DNA of 64,000 nt from Bittarella massiliensis (ex Durand et al. 2017) (GCF_017566145.1 NZ_JABFCL010000001.1:405210-469209); one strand, 5' to 3'; shown: positions 15,434 through 25,065, counted from the first letter of the stretch. Notes: generated by a model from the sequence alone, not told the origin. Translations and numbers: made by a program.

Positions 15434-15985
15434 ATGGCAAGGGGCATTATTGTATTCGGCTCCCCCGGTTCGGGGACCACCACCCTGGGCCGGGCGGTGG
15501 CCGCCCAGCTGGGGTTTGCGCACTTTGATCTGGACGACTACCTCTGGCGGTGGGACACCGAGGTCCCCTTCACCCGCACCCGCCCGCGGGAGGAGCGAAT
15601 TGCCTTGCTGATGGGCGATCTCTCCAAACACCCCCACTTTTTGATCTCGGGCTCGATGGACAGCTACAACCAGCCCTTTGTACCCCTGTTTGACCTGGCG
15701 GTGCTCAACACCGCCCCGGCCGCCGTGCGGGCGGAGCGGGCCCACCGGCGGGAACTGGCCCTCTTTGGTCAGCGCATCCTGCCCGGGGGCGACATGTTTG
15801 AAGAGCACCAGCGCTTTCTCGATAACCTGGCCCGCTACGACAGCGACGGCTCCCCCTGTCTGCGGGTACACGAGGCGTGGGCGGCCACTCTGCCCTGCCC
15901 GGTTTTGCGCACCGACGGCACCGCCCCAGTGGCGGGGAACGCCGCCCTGGTGGTGAAGGAATACCGCCTGGCCCTGGGGCTTTAA
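15434..15985 (+). CDS. P-loop nucleotide-binding protein (kinase-like)
   Basis: The 183-residue product opens with a Walker A motif GSPGSGTTTLG (residues 8-18) and FDLDDYLW, a pattern shared by shikimate kinase, adenylate kinase and topology-modulation proteins. Arginine-rich helices in the middle could form the lid. The phosphate acceptor is unknown. I chose ATG 15434 because GAGGAGAGG precedes it. The next gene starts 15 bases after the stop, so the two are co-transcribed. Confidence 0.75.
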   Translation: MARGIIVFGSPGSGTTTLGRAVAAQLGFAHFDLDDYLWRWDTEVPFTRTRPREERIALLMGDLSKHPHFLISGSMDSYNQPFVPLFDLAVLNTAPAAVRAERAHRRELALFGQRILPGGDMFEEHQRFLDNLARYDSDGSPCLRVHEAWAATLPCPVLRTDGTAPVAGNAALVVKEYRLALGL

Positions 15986-15999
15986 AGGGAGGAACGCAG

Positions 16000-16404
16000 A
16001 TGGAAATCAGGACGGCTGGGAAGGACGATTTGGCCTTTCTCTCCGCCCGCGACCGGCACATTGAGCCGGGAGAGCTGGAGGCGCTGCTGGCTTTGGGGCG
16101 GGTGATGGTCGCCCAGGAGGGCGGCGAGATCGCCGGCTGGCTGCGGTGGAACCTCTTTTGGGACAACACCCCCTTTTTGAACATGCTGTTTGTGCTGGAG
16201 GGGTGCCGGGGCCGCGGGGTCGGACAGGTGCTGCTCGCCCGCTGGGAGGAGCAGATGAAGGGGGCGGGGCACCCGCTGGTGCTGACCTCTACCCTCTCGA
16301 GCGAGGGGGCGCAGCACTTCTACCGCCGCCGCGGATACACCGACGCCGGCGCCCTTTTGCTGCCGGGCGAGGCGCTGGAAATTCTCTTTGTCAAAACCAT
16401 ATAG
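16000..16404 (+). CDS. GNAT family N-acetyltransferase
   Basis: The 134-residue protein has the GNAT fold. The acetyl-CoA loop is CRGRGVGQVLLARWE (about residues 68-82), followed by SSEGAQHFYRRRGY near the C-terminus. The substrate is unknown. ATG 16000 follows AAAGGGAGGAACG. It is the second gene of a two-gene unit with the P-loop kinase-like protein. Confidence 0.85.
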   Translation: MEIRTAGKDDLAFLSARDRHIEPGELEALLALGRVMVAQEGGEIAGWLRWNLFWDNTPFLNMLFVLEGCRGRGVGQVLLARWEEQMKGAGHPLVLTSTLSSEGAQHFYRRRGYTDAGALLLPGEALEILFVKTI

Positions 16405-16418
16405 GGCGCAACCCAAAA

Positions 16419-16452
16419 AGGGGCCGGATGCACCAGTTGCATCCGGCCCCTT
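16419..16452. terminator. Bidirectional intrinsic terminator
   Basis: AAGGGGCCGGATGCA pairs perfectly with TGCATCCGGCCCCTT. It lies between convergent genes. Confidence 0.85.
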
Positions 16453-16463
16453 GTTCATTTGAT

Positions 16464-18170
16464 TTAAAAGGATTTTTTGCCCGGCTTGGGGAAGCGGCCG
16501 GGGCGGCGGGGGCGGTCCTTGTCGGCCCGGTAGGGGCGGGGTCCGCGGGGGCGGGGGGCGGCGAATTCGCCCTCCTTCGGGGTGTATGGGAAGGCCTTGA
16601 CGATCCGCCCGGCGATCTTGGTTCCGTCGATGGCGCGGATGGCCTCCTCGGCCTTGTCGGCGGGCAGCTCCACCACCGTCTTGCGGTCGTAGATCTCGAT
16701 CTTGCCGATCTCGCGGCCGGTGATGTCGGTGCGCTCGGCGATGGCGCCGACGATGAAGTTGGGGGCGATGTGCTGTTCCCGGCCGATGCTCAGGCCGATG
16801 CGCACCCCCGCGCCCCGGGGCAGCCGCTCGCCCCGCACGGGGGTTTTGACCATCTGGGGGATGAGGTGTTTTTCCTTGCCGAAGAGCATTTCCAGGGCCA
16901 TGGCCGCCACCTGGTCCATGGAGAAGCCCTCGTCGCAGAGCTCCTGGGCCATGTCGGCGTAGCGGTAGACCTCGGCGGCGCGCAGTTTTTGCAACATCTT
17001 CTCAAAGGCGCGGGCGCGGCGGGTCTCGGCGATCTCCTCCGGGGTGGGGATGGGGCGGGGCTCGATGGTGGAGCGGGTCTGGCGGGCGATGTCCCGCAGC
17101 TGCCAGACCTGTTTGCGGCCCGAGACCAGGGTAAAGGCCCTGCCCTCTTTTCCGGCGCGGCCGGTGCGGCCGATGCGGTGGACGTAGTACTCGCTGTTTT
17201 GGGGGATGTCGTAGTTGAGCACCATGTCCAGGTCGTCCACGTCGATGCCGCGGGCGGCCACGTCGGTGGCCACCAGGAGGGCGGTCTTGCGGCGCTTGAA
17301 GCCGTCCATCACCTGGGTGCGCTGGCTCTGCTTCATGTCGCCGTGCAGGCCGGCGGCGGAGAAGCCGTGGTCGTTCAGGTAGGAGGTGAGCTCGTCGACC
17401 ATGCTCTTGGTGTTGCAAAAGACGATGGCCGACTTGGGGGCATAGGCCCGCAAAACCAGGTTGAGGGCGTCCATCTTGCGGCCCATGGGCACCTCGAAAG
17501 AGGCCTGCTCGATGGCGTCGATGGTCACCTGCTGGCGGTTGATCTGCACCATCTCGGGCTCCCGCTGGTACTGCTTGGTGATGGCGAGGATGGCCGGGGG
17601 CATGGTGGCCGAGAAGAGGACGGTCTGGCGCTCCTCCGGCGCAAAGGAGAGGATGGTCTCGATATCCTCCCGAAAGCCCATGTTGAGCATCTCGTCGGCC
17701 TCGTCGAGGATCACCAGCTTGAGGGCGTCGAGCTTGAGGGTCTTGCGGCGGATGTGGTCCATCACCCGGCCGGGGGTGCCGATGACGAAGTTGGCGCCCT
17801 GGCCCAGACGGGCGATCTGCCGGTCGATGGGCGCGCCGCCGTAGACGGCCACCGTCTTGACCCCGCTGCGGTATTTGGAGAGTTTCTGCACCTCCTCGGC
17901 GGCCTGCATGGCCAGTTCGCGGGTGGGGCAAAGCAGCAGCACCTGCACCTGGTGGCGGCTGTCTAGCTTTTCAATCATCTCGATGGCGGGGATGGCAAAG
18001 GCAGCGGTCTTGCCGGTGCCGGTCTGGGAGCGGCCGATGACGTCCCTCCCCTCGCGGATGAGGGGGATGGTGCCGCTCTGAATGTCGGTGGCGGTGGTGA
18101 AGCCCATCTCCTCCACGACGCGGAGGAGTTCGGGGGTGAGGCCCAGTTGGTCAAAGGGGATTTCGTTCAT
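16464..18170 (-). CDS. DEAD-box ATP-dependent RNA helicase with DbpA-type RNA-binding domain
   Basis: The 568-residue protein remodels RNA using ATP. It has the Q motif, Walker A SQTGTGKT (about 48-55), PTRELAMQ, DEAD in ILDEADEML, SAT, and in the second RecA domain VATDVAARGIDVDD and HRIGRTGRAG. A DbpA-like RNA-recognition domain (about 465-540) is followed by an Arg/Pro/Lys-rich tail. This architecture matches CshA/CsdA-type cold-shock and ribosome-assembly helicases. ATG 18170 is preceded by AGAAAGGAACC. It forms a single-gene unit; the 324 bases upstream contain the terminator of the next gene and no ORF I can support. Confidence 0.93.
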   Translation of the reverse strand: MNEIPFDQLGLTPELLRVVEEMGFTTATDIQSGTIPLIREGRDVIGRSQTGTGKTAAFAIPAIEMIEKLDSRHQVQVLLLCPTRELAMQAAEEVQKLSKYRSGVKTVAVYGGAPIDRQIARLGQGANFVIGTPGRVMDHIRRKTLKLDALKLVILDEADEMLNMGFREDIETILSFAPEERQTVLFSATMPPAILAITKQYQREPEMVQINRQQVTIDAIEQASFEVPMGRKMDALNLVLRAYAPKSAIVFCNTKSMVDELTSYLNDHGFSAAGLHGDMKQSQRTQVMDGFKRRKTALLVATDVAARGIDVDDLDMVLNYDIPQNSEYYVHRIGRTGRAGKEGRAFTLVSGRKQVWQLRDIARQTRSTIEPRPIPTPEEIAETRRARAFEKMLQKLRAAEVYRYADMAQELCDEGFSMDQVAAMALEMLFGKEKHLIPQMVKTPVRGERLPRGAGVRIGLSIGREQHIAPNFIVGAIAERTDITGREIGKIEIYDRKTVVELPADKAEEAIRAIDGTKIAGRIVKAFPYTPKEGEFAAPRPRGPRPYRADKDRPRRPGRFPKPGKKSF

Positions 18171-18307
18171 GTGGTTCCTTTCTGCTGGCGGGCGGGGCAG
18201 TTCCCCGGCCGCCGGTCTGGGGCGGGGCCACAAAAAGGCCCGCCGCCCACTTGGTCTGCACCACATCCCCACCCGGCAGCGCGGCGGCAAAGCCGCCAAA
18301 TGCCCAC

Positions 18308-18342
18308 AAAAAGAGCGCCGACACGGCCCGTGTCGGCGCTCT
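18308..18342 (-). terminator. Intrinsic terminator after the RodA/FtsW-family gene
   Basis: AGAGCGCCGACACGG at 18312-18326 pairs with CCGTGTCGGCGCTCT at 18328-18342, followed on the minus strand by TTTTTG. Confidence 0.85.
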
Positions 18343-18494
18343 GCGAAGGGGGCCGTAGCGGCCCCCGCTCACATCCCTTTTTCGGTACGAACGTGGTTGA
18401 TTGCTGTTACAAGCATAGCACAGCTTTGGGCGATTTGTCAAAACTTTTCTTTGAAAATTTGACAGCTTGTACAAATACCGTCGAACCCTGTCGG

Positions 18495-19616
18495 CTAGGA
18501 GAAGATCTCCTGTTTGTTGTTCATGTAAACGCTGAGCACCAGCCCGATGGCCATGTAGAGCATGATGACCGAGGTGCCGCCGGCCGAGAGAAACGGCAGG
18601 GTGAGGCCGATGACCGGCATGATGCCCAGGCACATGCCGATGTTGGCGAGAATTTGAAAGAGAAGGATGGCAAAAACCCCCACGCAGAGAAAGTAGCCCA
18701 GCCGGTCGGCGCTGCGGCCGGCGGTGGCCAGCACCTTGCCGGTGACTGCCAGCAGCACCGCGATCACGATCAGACAGCCGACAAAGCCCAGGGTCTGCCC
18801 GATGTAGGAGAAGATAAAGTCGTTGCGGGCATAGGGCACCTCCCGCGGGACGACGCTGGAGAAGAGCCCGGTGCCGAAAGTCTGCCCGGTGCCGATGGCG
18901 ATGAGCCCCTGGGACTGCTGGTAGCCGATGTTCTTTGCGTCGGCCGAGAGGTCGGCCAGGATGAGAAAGCGCTGTTTCTGGTTCTCGCTCATGACGAAGT
19001 TCCAGAGGATGGGGATGCCCACCCCCGCGGCCACGAAGCCGGCGGCCACATACCGCCAGGAGATGCCGGCGGAAAAGAGCATGGCCAAAAAGATCACCAC
19101 AAAGGAGAGGGCGGTGCCGTCGTCCCCCTGCAACACCACCAGACCCACCGGGACCATGCCGTGCAGGCAGAGCAGGAGGATATTTTTGTACTGGTTGATG
19201 TTCTCCCCCACCGACTCCAGATGCATGCCGAAGGTGAAGATGAAGGAGAGTTTGAGCAGTTCGGTGGGCTGCAGGGTCATGCCAAAGGGCAGAGGCAGCC
19301 AGGCCTTGTCGTCGGCGCCGGGGTTTTGGATGCCGAAGAGGAAGGTAGCCAGCACCAGCCCCACGCAGAGGACGACGTGCCACTTCCAAAAGGTGGCGCC
19401 GATGTGGTAGTCCATCTTGGAGATGATGATGGCCATGACGACGCCGATGCCGGTGGCCAGGGATTGGGTGATGACCACCTTGCTGGTGATAAAACCGTAA
19501 AACATCTGCGAGCAGAGGGTGATGATGGACATGGCGCTGCAGGCAATGCAGAGCAGCCAGAGAATCTTGTCGGTGTCCTTGATGTACTGGTGAACCGAGC
19601 GAATCACTTTTTTCAA
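18495..19616 (-). CDS. rodA: FtsW/RodA/SpoVE family peptidoglycan polymerase, probably RodA
   Basis: This 373-residue polytopic SEDS protein has about ten membrane helices and the signature near the C-terminus LPFLSAGGTSVIMLYMAIG. Proteins of this family polymerise lipid II for elongation, division or spore cortex. QPTELLKLSFIF is the conserved segment in the middle. Without a partner transpeptidase gene nearby, the exact role is not certain. TTG 19616 gives MKKVIRSVHQY and has AAAGGAG seven bases upstream. It stands alone and is read divergently from fhs. Confidence 0.88.
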   Translation of the reverse strand: MKKVIRSVHQYIKDTDKILWLLCIACSAMSIITLCSQMFYGFITSKVVITQSLATGIGVVMAIIISKMDYHIGATFWKWHVVLCVGLVLATFLFGIQNPGADDKAWLPLPFGMTLQPTELLKLSFIFTFGMHLESVGENINQYKNILLLCLHGMVPVGLVVLQGDDGTALSFVVIFLAMLFSAGISWRYVAAGFVAAGVGIPILWNFVMSENQKQRFLILADLSADAKNIGYQQSQGLIAIGTGQTFGTGLFSSVVPREVPYARNDFIFSYIGQTLGFVGCLIVIAVLLAVTGKVLATAGRSADRLGYFLCVGVFAILLFQILANIGMCLGIMPVIGLTLPFLSAGGTSVIMLYMAIGLVLSVYMNNKQEIFS

Positions 19617-19769
19617 AGCAGGGCTCCTTTGTTGTTCCTTATAATAAAAAACGGTAAGCAGGGGCGATGGGATCGCCCCTGCAGAGGGCGACAAAAAGAG
19701 GGCGGCCAAGCCGTGGCCGCTGTTTGATATATTGTATACTACTGCGCCGTTTTATTCAAGGCGGAATTG

Positions 19770-19778
19770 TGGTATACT
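19770..19778 (+). promoter_or_regulatory. Extended -10 element upstream of fhs
   Basis: TGGTATACT matches an extended -10 (TGN plus TATACT). It ends 60 bases before the fhs start. The -35 is weak. Confidence 0.6.
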
Positions 19779-19838
19779 TTATGAAGATTTGCCGCCCTGT
19801 CGGTGGGAGCCGGGCGGGTGAAAAGGGGGAAACACACT

Positions 19839-21506
19839 GTGAAAAGCGACATCGAGATCGCCTTGGAATGCGAGATGAAACCCATTGTCCGGCTGGCCGG
19901 GGAACTGGGCATCAAAGAGGAGGAGCTGGAGCCCTACGGCCACTACAAGGCCAAGTTGGGCCAACCCCTGATCGACCGGCTGGACGACCGGCCCGACGGC
20001 AAACTGGTGCTGGTGACTGCCATCAACCCCACCCCTGCGGGGGAGGGCAAGACCACCACCACCGTTGGGTTGGGCGAAGCCATGCAGAAGTTGGGCAAAA
20101 ACTGCGTCATCGCCCTGCGGGAGCCCTCCCTGGGGCCGGTGTTCGGGGTGAAGGGCGGGGCCGCCGGTGGCGGCTACGCCCAGGTGGTGCCGATGGAGGA
20201 CATCAACCTCCATTTCACCGGCGACATGCACGCCATCACCGCAGCCAACAACCTGATCTGTGCGGCGGTGGACAACCACATCCAACAGGGCAACCCCCTG
20301 GGGATCGACCCCCGGCGCGTCACCTTCAAACGGGCCATGGACATGAACGACCGCGCCCTGCGAAACATCGTGGTGGGACTGGGCGGCCCCCTGTCAGGGG
20401 TGCCCCGGCAGGACGGGTTTCTCATCTCGGTAGCCAGCGAGATCATGGCCATCCTCTGCCTGGCCGACGACCTGAAGGACCTGAAGGAGCGCATCGGCCG
20501 GATTCTGGTGGGCTACACCTACGACCGGCGGCCGGTGTACGTGCGGGATTTGGAGATCAGCGGCGCGGTGACCTGCCTGCTCAAAGACGCCGTCAACCCC
20601 AACCTGGTGCAGACGCTGGAGGGCAGCCCCGCCATCCTCCACGGGGGGCCCTTTGCCAACATCGCCCACGGCTGCAACTCGGTTCGGGCCACCCGTCTGG
20701 CCCTCAAACTGGGGGATTACTGCATCACCGAGGCGGGCTTTGGCTCTGACCTGGGGGCCGAGAAGTTTTTGGACATCAAGTGCCGGGCCGCGGGCCTGGC
20801 CCCCAGCGCCATCGTGGTGGTGGCCACGGTGCGGGCCCTCAAGTACAACGGCGGGGTGAAAAAGGGCGATCTGGCCCTGGAAAATCCGGGTGCGGTGCGG
20901 GCAGGGCTGCCCAACCTGCAGGCCCACCTGGAAAACATGCGCAAATACGGGGTGCCGGTGGTGGCGGCCATCAACCACTTTGCCGGCGACTTTGACAGCG
21001 AGGTGGCCGAGGTGACCCGCTGCCTCGAGGAGATGGAGGTCCCCTACGCCCTGTCGGACGTCTTTTCCCGGGGCGGCGCGGGCGGGGTGGAGCTGGCACA
21101 GCTGGTCTGCCGGGCCTGCGAGGAGCCGGGGCAGTTTGCCCCCCTCTACGACACCTCCCTCCCCATTGAGGAGAAGATCGGCGCCATCGCCCGGGAAATC
21201 TACGGCGCCGCCGGGGTGGAGTACACCTCCGCCGCCCGGCAGCAGATGCGCCAGATCGAGCAGCTGGGGCGGGACGACCTGCCCGTCTGCATCGCCAAGA
21301 CCCAGTACTCCCTCTCGGACGACCCCAAAAAGCTGGGGCGGCCCCAGGGCTTTACCCTGCAGGTCAAAGAGGTGCGCCTCTCCTCGGGGGCGGGGTTCCT
21401 GGTGGCTTTGGCGGGGGACATTATGACCATGCCCGGGCTGCCGCCGCGGCCCGCCGCCTGCCAGATCGACATTGACGAGGACGGCCGGATCACCGGCCTG
21501 TTTTAA
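19839..21506 (+). CDS. fhs: Formate--tetrahydrofolate ligase
   Basis: This 555-residue enzyme makes 10-formyltetrahydrofolate from formate, ATP and tetrahydrofolate in one-carbon metabolism. The P-loop [18 protein letters not shown] (about residues 65-82) and the following [10 protein letters not shown] and [10 protein letters not shown] segments are diagnostic. The length is normal for the family. GTG 19839 gives [10 protein letters not shown], the usual N-terminus, after AAAAGGGGG. It is followed closely by tsaE, tsaB and rpiB on the same strand, possibly as one transcript. Confidence 0.97.
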   Translation: MKSDIEIALECEMKPIVRLAGELGIKEEELEPYGHYKAKLGQPLIDRLDDRPDGKLVLVTAINPTPAGEGKTTTTVGLGEAMQKLGKNCVIALREPSLGPVFGVKGGAAGGGYAQVVPMEDINLHFTGDMHAITAANNLICAAVDNHIQQGNPLGIDPRRVTFKRAMDMNDRALRNIVVGLGGPLSGVPRQDGFLISVASEIMAILCLADDLKDLKERIGRILVGYTYDRRPVYVRDLEISGAVTCLLKDAVNPNLVQTLEGSPAILHGGPFANIAHGCNSVRATRLALKLGDYCITEAGFGSDLGAEKFLDIKCRAAGLAPSAIVVVATVRALKYNGGVKKGDLALENPGAVRAGLPNLQAHLENMRKYGVPVVAAINHFAGDFDSEVAEVTRCLEEMEVPYALSDVFSRGGAGGVELAQLVCRACEEPGQFAPLYDTSLPIEEKIGAIAREIYGAAGVEYTSAARQQMRQIEQLGRDDLPVCIAKTQYSLSDDPKKLGRPQGFTLQVKEVRLSSGAGFLVALAGDIMTMPGLPPRPAACQIDIDEDGRITGLF

Positions 21507-21521
21507 AGGGGGAACGTGCCA

Positions 21522-21965
21522 ATGACATCCTACCTTTCCCACAGCGTGGCCGAGACCGAGGCCTTTGCCGCCCGGCTGGCCGCCCACCTCCGCCCGGGGG
21601 ACGTGGTGGCCTACCGGGGCGGGATGGGGGCGGGCAAGACCGCCTTTACCCGGGGGCTGGCCGCCGGGCTGGGGGTGCACGGGGAGATCAGCTCCCCCAC
21701 CTTCGCCATCGTCAACGAGTACCGGGGGCCGGTCAACCTCTACCACTTTGACATGTACCGGGTGTTGGACATCGACGACGTGGAGACCACCGGCTTCTTT
21801 GACTACCTGGAGCGGGGGGACAGCATCCTGGCGGTGGAGTGGAGCGAGAATGTGGAGGCCATCCTCCCCCCGGAGGCCATCACCGTGACCATCGAACCGG
21901 AGGGTGAGGACTGCCGCCGGATCACGGTGGAAAACCTGCAAATTGACAAGAGGAGGGGAAACTGA
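21522..21965 (+). CDS. tsaE: tRNA threonylcarbamoyladenosine biosynthesis ATPase TsaE
   Basis: This 147-residue P-loop ATPase supports TsaB/TsaD in making t6A at position 37 of ANN-decoding tRNAs. The Walker A motif is GGMGAGKTAFTRG (about residues 36-48), followed by SSPTFAIVNEY and YHFDMYR, which are typical of TsaE. ATG 21522 lies about nine bases after AAAGGGGG. The stop overlaps the tsaB start by ATGA, so the two are translationally coupled. Confidence 0.95.
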   Translation: MTSYLSHSVAETEAFAARLAAHLRPGDVVAYRGGMGAGKTAFTRGLAAGLGVHGEISSPTFAIVNEYRGPVNLYHFDMYRVLDIDDVETTGFFDYLERGDSILAVEWSENVEAILPPEAITVTIEPEGEDCRRITVENLQIDKRRGN

Positions 21966-22678
21966 TGCGGATTTTGGGGCTGGACTGTTCGGCCAAATCC
22001 GCCTCCTGCGCAGTGGTGGAGGAGGGGATTATCCTGGCCGAGAGCTTTGTCAACACCAAACTGACCCACAGCGAGACCCTGCTGCCCATGATCGACGGGA
22101 TGCTCCAGGCGGCTAAAATCGACTTGCACTCCGTCGATCTGCTGGCGGTGACCCACGGGCCGGGCAGCTTCACCGGGCTGCGCATCGGCGCGGCGGCCAT
22201 CAAGGGCCTCTGCGCCGGGGCCGGGCTGCCCTGCGTGGGGATCTCCACCCTGGAGGCGACCGCCTACAACCTGGCCCACGAGCGCGGCTATCTGGTCCCC
22301 TGCATGGACGCCCGGCGAAACCAGGTCTACACCGCCACCTTCCTCGCCGATGGAAGCGGCGCGATAAAGCGGGTGAGCGAGGACGAAGCGGTGGCCGCCG
22401 AGGAGGCGCTGCGGTTTTGCAGCGACGAAAAAATGCCCATTTTCCTACTTGGAGACGGCGGGCGGATGTGCTATACTATTTACAATGGAAACGCGCGGGT
22501 GCGCCTGGCGCCCCCCCACCTGCTTTCCACCAGGGGAAGCGCTGTGGCCGCCTGTGCCGCCGCACCGGAAAACCGGCTGCGGGCAGGGGACGGGGCGGCG
22601 CTGGCCCTGCACTACATACGCCTCTCCCAGGCCCAGCGCGAGCGGCAGGAGCGGCAGAGACTAAACGGAGGAATGTGA
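21965..22678 (+). CDS. tsaB: tRNA threonylcarbamoyladenosine biosynthesis protein TsaB
   Basis: This 237-residue ASKHA-fold protein is a partner of TsaD in t6A synthesis. Typical segments are LGLDCSAKSASCAV at the N-terminus, HSETLLPMI and HGPGSFTGLRIG. It lacks the TsaD metal site, as expected. It is coupled to tsaE by an ATGA overlap and followed two bases after its stop by the rpiB start, so the three genes form an operon. tsaD is not in the window. Confidence 0.93.
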   Translation: MRILGLDCSAKSASCAVVEEGIILAESFVNTKLTHSETLLPMIDGMLQAAKIDLHSVDLLAVTHGPGSFTGLRIGAAAIKGLCAGAGLPCVGISTLEATAYNLAHERGYLVPCMDARRNQVYTATFLADGSGAIKRVSEDEAVAAEEALRFCSDEKMPIFLLGDGGRMCYTIYNGNARVRLAPPHLLSTRGSAVAACAAAPENRLRAGDGAALALHYIRLSQAQRERQERQRLNGGM

Positions 22679-22680
22679 AT

Positions 22681-23121
22681 ATGTTAGCCATCGGTTGCGA
22701 TCACGGCGGATACGACCTGAAAGAAGAAGTCAAAAAGCATTTGGACGAGCGCGGCATCGAGTACATCGACTGCGGCTGCAACGGGGAGAGCGTGGATTAC
22801 CCGGTGATCGCCAGCGAGACCTGCGCCCACATCACCTCCGGCGAGTGCGAGATGGGACTGCTGTTTTGCGGCACCGGTATCGGCATCTCCATTGCCGCCA
22901 ACAAGACCCCCGGTATCCGGGCGGCCTGCTGCTCCGACTATTACAGCGCCAAGTACACCCGCATGCACAACAACGCCAACGTGCTGTGCATGGGGGGACG
23001 GGTCATTTCCTCCGGCCTGGCCTGTGAGCTGGTCGACGTGTTTCTCGACACCGCCTTTGAGGGCGGCCGCCACCAGCGCCGGATCGACATGCTCACCGAG
23101 CTGGACAAGAAAAAGCAATAA
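22681..23121 (+). CDS. rpiB: Ribose 5-phosphate isomerase B
   Basis: This 146-residue enzyme interconverts ribose 5-phosphate and ribulose 5-phosphate. The N-terminal CDHGGYDLKEEV, the catalytic cysteine region LLFCGTGIGISIAANK and the histidine in RMHNNANVLCMGGR are all present. ATG 22681 has CGGAGG upstream and lies right after tsaB. It is the last gene of the unit and is followed by a hairpin. Confidence 0.95.
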   Translation: MLAIGCDHGGYDLKEEVKKHLDERGIEYIDCGCNGESVDYPVIASETCAHITSGECEMGLLFCGTGIGISIAANKTPGIRAACCSDYYSAKYTRMHNNANVLCMGGRVISSGLACELVDVFLDTAFEGGRHQRRIDMLTELDKKKQ

Positions 23122-23129
23122 ATTCCCAA

Positions 23130-23175
23130 GGGGGTGGGAAGGCGGAGGCTGCCGACAGCCCCCCTTTCCCACCCT
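23130..23175 (+). terminator. GC-rich hairpin after rpiB
   Basis: GGGTGGGAA and TTTCCCACCC form a stem separated by about 25 bases. The T-tract is poor, so termination may be partial and upp may be partly co-transcribed. Confidence 0.45.
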
Positions 23176-23256
23176 CCCTTTGCACCAACGCACATCCGGC
23201 GGCCGGGCAGCCCCCGCAAAGCCGCCTTTGAGACAAATACAAGGAGGATCTTTCAA

Positions 23257-23889
23257 ATGGCAAAAGAACCATTCATCATGGATCACCCCCTGATCCAGCA
23301 CAAGATTTCCCTGCTGCGGGACAAGAACACCAGCACCAAGGAGTTTCGCGAGCTCATCAGCGAGATCGCCATGCTCATGTGTTACGAGGCCACCCGCGAC
23401 CTGCCCCTGAAGGCCGTGGAGATCGAGACCCCCATCGCCACCGCCAAGGCCCACATCATCGCCGGGCGGAAAATTGCCTTTGTCCCCATCCTCCGGGCCG
23501 GCCTGGGGATGGTGGACGGCATCCTCAACCTCGTCCCCTCGGCCAAGATCGGCCACGTGGGCCTCTACCGCGACCCCGAGACCCTCAAGCCGGTGGAGTA
23601 CTACTGCAAGATGCCCACCGACATCGGCGAGCGGGACGTGATCGTCCTCGACCCGATGCTGGCCACCGGCGGCTCGGCCATTGACGCCATCCACCTGGTG
23701 AAGAAATACGGCCCCCGCTCGGTCAAGTTCATGTGCGTCATCGCCGCGCCGGAGGGGCTTGCCGCTTTGCAGGAAGCCCACCCCGACGTGGAGATCTACG
23801 TGGGCGCCCTGGATGAGCGCCTCAACGAGAACAGCTACATTGTCCCCGGCCTCGGCGACGCCGGCGACCGGATTTTCGGCACCAAGTAA
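23257..23889 (+). CDS. upp: Uracil phosphoribosyltransferase
   Basis: This 210-residue enzyme salvages uracil with PRPP to give UMP. The phosphoribosyl-pyrophosphate loop [14 protein letters not shown] (about 128-141) and the uracil-binding [11 protein letters not shown] at the C-terminus are conserved. ATG 23257 has a full AAGGAGG. It sits downstream of rpiB, consistent with ribose phosphate and pyrimidine salvage. Confidence 0.97.
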   Translation: MAKEPFIMDHPLIQHKISLLRDKNTSTKEFRELISEIAMLMCYEATRDLPLKAVEIETPIATAKAHIIAGRKIAFVPILRAGLGMVDGILNLVPSAKIGHVGLYRDPETLKPVEYYCKMPTDIGERDVIVLDPMLATGGSAIDAIHLVKKYGPRSVKFMCVIAAPEGLAALQEAHPDVEIYVGALDERLNENSYIVPGLGDAGDRIFGTK

Positions 23890-23903
23890 ATATTCCCCGG
23901 CGA

Positions 23904-23947
23904 AAAGAGAGGGTCCCTTTGTCACGGCAAAAAGGGGCCCTCTCTTT
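23904..23947 (+). terminator. Intrinsic terminator after upp
   Basis: AAAGAGAGGGTCCCTTT pairs with AAAGGGGCCCTCTCTTT, followed by CCCTCTTTTT. Confidence 0.8.
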
Positions 23948-24194
23948 CCCTCTTTTTGGGGGATGTTCCCCCGCTGCCCTACCGCTAAAAATCGCGCAAG
24001 GGGGAGGAGCGGGCAGTTCTCCCCGACCGGGGCGCCGTCCGCCTCTCTGACAGCCGTGACAAGCAAAACCACACTCTGGAGATGAATCTCCTCTTTGCCG
24101 GCGGGACTTCTTTGCCAGTTGGGACATGCCAACGCCCACTGTCTCTGTGCCGGTTGCCTCTGCCAACCACCCGGCCGATGGCGATCGACATACA

Positions 24195-24237
24195 AAAAAC
24201 CCTCTCCAGCCCGGCCGCGGGTCAGAGAGGTTTTTTT
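24195..24237. terminator. Bidirectional intrinsic terminator
   Basis: AACCCTCTC and GAGAGGTT arms with a GC-rich centre are followed by seven T on the plus strand and six on the minus strand. It probably ends the XRE gene. Confidence 0.75.
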
Positions 24238-24246
24238 CTTGCCCTG

Positions 24247-24573
24247 TCATTTTTGGAGGATGTAGAAGATGTATTGTTCCACCTCCGCCAACTGGCGGCG
24301 GGAACAGCTCCGGATCAGGGAGGCCACCTCCTCCGCCCGGCCGGGGTAAGAAAAGGCCAAAGAATCGCCCAACAGCAGGTCCGGCGGTACCTGTAGGCAG
24401 TTGCTGATCTTGACAAAGGTCTGAAGTGTGGGGATGGAATGGGCGCACTCGATATTGCTGATGTGTTTCTGGGTCAACTCCACCAGGTTGGCCAGCTCCT
24501 CCTGAGTCAGTCCCCGCCGCTTTCTAAAATAGCGGATGCGCCGGCCAAGGCCGGCGTAATCTACCTTCTCCAC
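24247..24573 (-). CDS. XRE-family transcriptional regulator
   Basis: The 108-residue protein has a helix-turn-helix at residues 8-65 (GLGRRIRYFRKRRGLTQEEL, then THKHIS-like recognition helix LTQKHISNIECAHSIP). A short helical tail follows. The target is unknown. GTG 24573 has AAGGAGTGATAAG upstream. It is read divergently from the small protein gene at 24768, whose promoter region it may control. Confidence 0.85.
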   Translation of the reverse strand: MEKVDYAGLGRRIRYFRKRRGLTQEELANLVELTQKHISNIECAHSIPTLQTFVKISNCLQVPPDLLLGDSLAFSYPGRAEEVASLIRSCSRRQLAEVEQYIFYILQK

Positions 24574-24675
24574 CTTATCACTCCTTCTTTAACAGGGTAT
24601 CGAAATGGCGGCGAGTTGTTAACCCAATTGGAAAAGAGATACTCTTTACAATTACTAAAACTTGTGATTTAATAA

Positions 24676-24684
24676 TGGTATATA
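24676..24684 (+). promoter_or_regulatory. Candidate extended -10 element
   Basis: TGGTATATA lies 84 bases upstream of the next start. A convincing -35 is not seen. Confidence 0.4.
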
Positions 24685-24767
24685 CTTTTTAGAGTGGATA
24701 AAATCGCAAATTTTTACAGGGTAATTGTCCCTGTTTTGGAAAAACATCTTGAAGGAGGCGTTGGTAA

Positions 24768-25013
24768 ATGGCGTCGTTGGGTCTTTTGGACACCGCTGCG
24801 GAGTTTTGCGGCACCTACCTGTCTGAACTGCGTCGAGGCACCACCAGACAACAGGTCATTCCCTACCTGCTGCAAATTCCGGATGACCGCTATCCCCTTG
24901 ACGAGTGGAACGACGCCCTTGCCTACCTGATGGGAGCGGATGACCCCTGCCCCAGCGTGGCAGCCGTCAAAGATCGACTGGCGGCCTCTCTCTGCCAACC
25001 ACCCCGCCGCTGA
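24768..25013 (+). CDS. Small hypothetical protein, paralogue of the protein at 34297
   Basis: The 81-residue protein has the core TYLSELRR, then YPLDEWNDALAYL. The protein encoded at 34297-34548 shares TYLSDLHR and HPLQEWNDAVLYL at the same spacing and has the same length. The two are paralogues of a small helical soluble family that I cannot name. ATG 24768 has GAAGGAGG upstream. It is a single-gene unit with its own terminator, next to a divergent XRE regulator. Confidence 0.7.
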   Translation: MASLGLLDTAAEFCGTYLSELRRGTTRQQVIPYLLQIPDDRYPLDEWNDALAYLMGADDPCPSVAAVKDRLAASLCQPPRR

Positions 25014-25023
25014 CCAATCAAAG

Positions 25024-25065
25024 GCCCCCTGCCTGTCGACGGTCGCTCGCAGGGGCGTCTTTTTT
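25024..25065 (+). terminator. Intrinsic terminator
   Basis: GCCCCCTGC pairs with GCAGGGGC, followed by GTCTTTTTTG. Confidence 0.8.

Larger units (their letters stand above)
23890..24246. other. Gap between upp and the XRE gene
   Basis: Besides the two terminators listed separately, I see no gene in this stretch. A segment near 24150-24180 (CTCTGCCAACCACCC) resembles the end of the small gene at 24768-25013 and could be a decayed fragment, but the match is short. Confidence 0.4.

Noticed and set aside
16146..17966. 606-codon plus-strand frame opposite the DEAD-box helicase
   Set aside because: Composition is a mirror of the helicase gene and it has no ribosome site or recognisable domain.
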